Shown here: one piece after another, positions 32,969-33,780 of the stretch
Layout: every line of letters begins with the position of its first letter
How positions within the stretch are numbered: position 1 is the stretch's first letter
Source of the DNA: JAUYQR01 sp031415015
Lineage (GTDB): Bacteria; Pseudomonadota; Alphaproteobacteria; Rhodobacterales; Rhodobacteraceae
DNA: 33,780 bases
Reading direction: 5' to 3'
NCBI GenBank assembly: GCA_031415015.1
Contig: JANOQT010000061.1
Coordinates: 1-33,780 of the forward strand
The notes under the pieces: generated by a model
What the model was told of the DNA's origin: nothing
Database searches by the model: none
Seen by the model: only the letters and a program-made list of their open reading frames with translations
Program-made: the position numbers and the translations under genes

Positions 32969-33627
32969 CTACCACAGATGGTGGACGTGCGGGGCAATGC
33001 GGCGGGAATAGATGTCGCGCGCGGCGGCCATGGTTTCCGGTGAAAGCGGCGGCACCTCTGTAGCATTGGCGCGGGCCTGCGCCGGGGTTCTGGCACCGGG
33101 GATCACGACCGTAACGGCTGCTTCCATCAAGATCCAGCGCAGCGCAAAGCCAGCCATCGTCACGCCGGCAGGGACCAGAGAGCGCAGCTCTTCCACTGCC
33201 TCCAGCGCCACATCGAAGGGAACGCCCGAAAAGGTCTCGCCCTTGTCAAACGCCTCGCCATTGCGGTTGAAGCTCCGGTGATCGTCGGCGGCAAAGGTGC
33301 TGGCGGCGGTCATCTTGCCGGTCAGAAGGCCTGAGGCGAGGGGCACGCGGGCGATGACGGCGATGTTCTGCGCCTTTGCCTTGGCGAAGAACGCCTCGGC
33401 GGGTTTCTGGCGGAACAGGTTGTAGATGATCTGCACTGACACCACACTAGGATGACGGATCGCTGCAAGCGCCTCGTCCACCGTCTCGACCGAGACACCG
33501 CAGTTCGCGATCTTGCCCTTGGCCTTGATTGCATCCAGTGCCGCGTAGATGCCGGGGTCAGAATAGACCGGGGTTGGCGGGCAGTGCAGTTGCAGAAGGT
33601 CAAGCCGTTCCACCCCAAGATTCGTTA
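32969..33627 (-). pseudogene. Aldo/keto reductase, 5' part separated by an IS element
   Basis: About 219 residues remain, from SLTNLGVERLDLLQLHC to HVHHLW. This is the C-terminal two thirds of the aldo/keto reductase barrel: catalytic-His strand LLQLHCPP, FRQKPAEAFFAKAKAQNI, VIARVPLASGLLTGKM, and the NADPH-binding VIPGARTPAQARANA. The N-terminal strands with the catalytic Asp-Tyr are missing in the window, because the IS5-type end begins at about 33628. The ATG at 33613 is internal, so no functional product is expected unless the other half lies beyond the element. Confidence 0.87.
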
Positions 33628-33780
33628 GGGACTGTTGACGTTCGGGATTCCCAAATCAGCTGACGTCTGACTCAAGGTTGCAAACAGAGGAGAGCAGCCT
33701 TGACGCGCGGAGTTTTGAACGATGTCCAGTGGGCAGCTGTTGAGCCGTATTGCCTTGGGAAGTCATCTGATCCTGGACAG
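33628..33780 (+). mobile_element. IS5-family insertion sequence, left end (continues off the window)
   Basis: The element begins GGGACTGTTGACG, a typical IS5/IS427-group terminus, right after TTA, in keeping with the TA/TTAG-type targets of this group. About 70 bp of leader, including GAGGAGA, precede the transposase. The right end and the target duplication are outside the window. Confidence 0.75.
33700..33780 (+). CDS. IS5-family transposase, N-terminal fragment
   Basis: A TTG start after GAGGAGA opens LTRGVLNDVQWAAVEPYC, then LGKSSDPGQ, at the window end. This is the standard N-terminus of IS5-group DDE transposases, which contain D-x-QW and EP-x-LP-like elements. Only 27 codons are visible, so integrity is unknown. 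Confidence 0.85.
   Translation, partial: MTRGVLNDVQWAAVEPYCLGKSSDPGQ

Noticed and set aside
1..33780. tRNA, rRNA, CRISPR array or riboswitch
   Set aside because: No cloverleaf, rRNA block, regularly spaced short repeats or known aptamer core was recognised by eye; a covariance-model scan would be needed to exclude small RNAs.

Overview
The window looks like chromosomal DNA of a Rhodobacteraceae-type alphaproteobacterium. It has high GC, GTGA/ATGA stop-start overlaps, a ccmI-ruvX-DUF1289 cluster, a tetrameric sarcosine oxidase operon, and yfgM-bamB-der and yajC-secD-secF gene orders. This placement is inferred from protein resemblance and gene order only; no database search was possible.

Both ends are cut by insertion sequences. 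The left end (1-134) is the terminus of an IS3-family element that truncates a tyrosine integrase. That integrase lies divergently, 101 bp upstream of dusA. Since dusA is a known integration target for a dedicated integrase family, this end looks like the decayed edge of an integrated element. The right end (about 33628 onward) is the start of an IS5-family element that interrupts an aldo/keto reductase gene.

Region by region. 1126-5066: dusA, a Bcr/CflA efflux pump, a TauE/SafE permease, and an overlapping gene with an Fe(II)/2-oxoglutarate dioxygenase motif set. 5098-7024 (minus): ccmI, ruvX and a DUF1289 protein, coupled by 4-nt overlaps. 7259-14355: soxB ... soxD-soxA-soxG for sarcosine oxidase, with soxB separated from soxD by about 2 kb. 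That 2 kb holds an AT-rich two-helix membrane protein gene, a 56-codon chimera made of a SoxD head joined to a SoxB tail, a single-helix membrane protein and an FkbM-like methyltransferase. 14469-18164: a small exported protein, sodB, a LOG-family protein, a LysM envelope protein, and an ArsR regulator with a C-terminal Cys-Cys...Cys cluster. 18255-23538: an Atm1-type ABC exporter divergent from arsR, then an exported caspase-like protein with a long repeat array. 23642-27218: yfgM-like, bamB and der. 27208-29402 (minus): a TspO-related membrane protein and serS. 29616-32961: yajC, secD, secF and a Mth938-like protein.

The most unusual items are: (1) the in-frame SoxD/SoxB chimeric mini-ORF and the split sarcosine oxidase operon; (2) a caspase-like protein carrying at least twelve consecutive 48-residue repeats with no change of period; (3) a serS gene with an extra segment of about 40 residues in DNA of clearly lower GC; (4) the arsR/Atm1-type exporter pair; (5) the disrupted integrase at dusA. 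No tRNA, rRNA or CRISPR array was seen, and no gene-free stretch exceeds about 235 bp. GC values quoted are hand counts.
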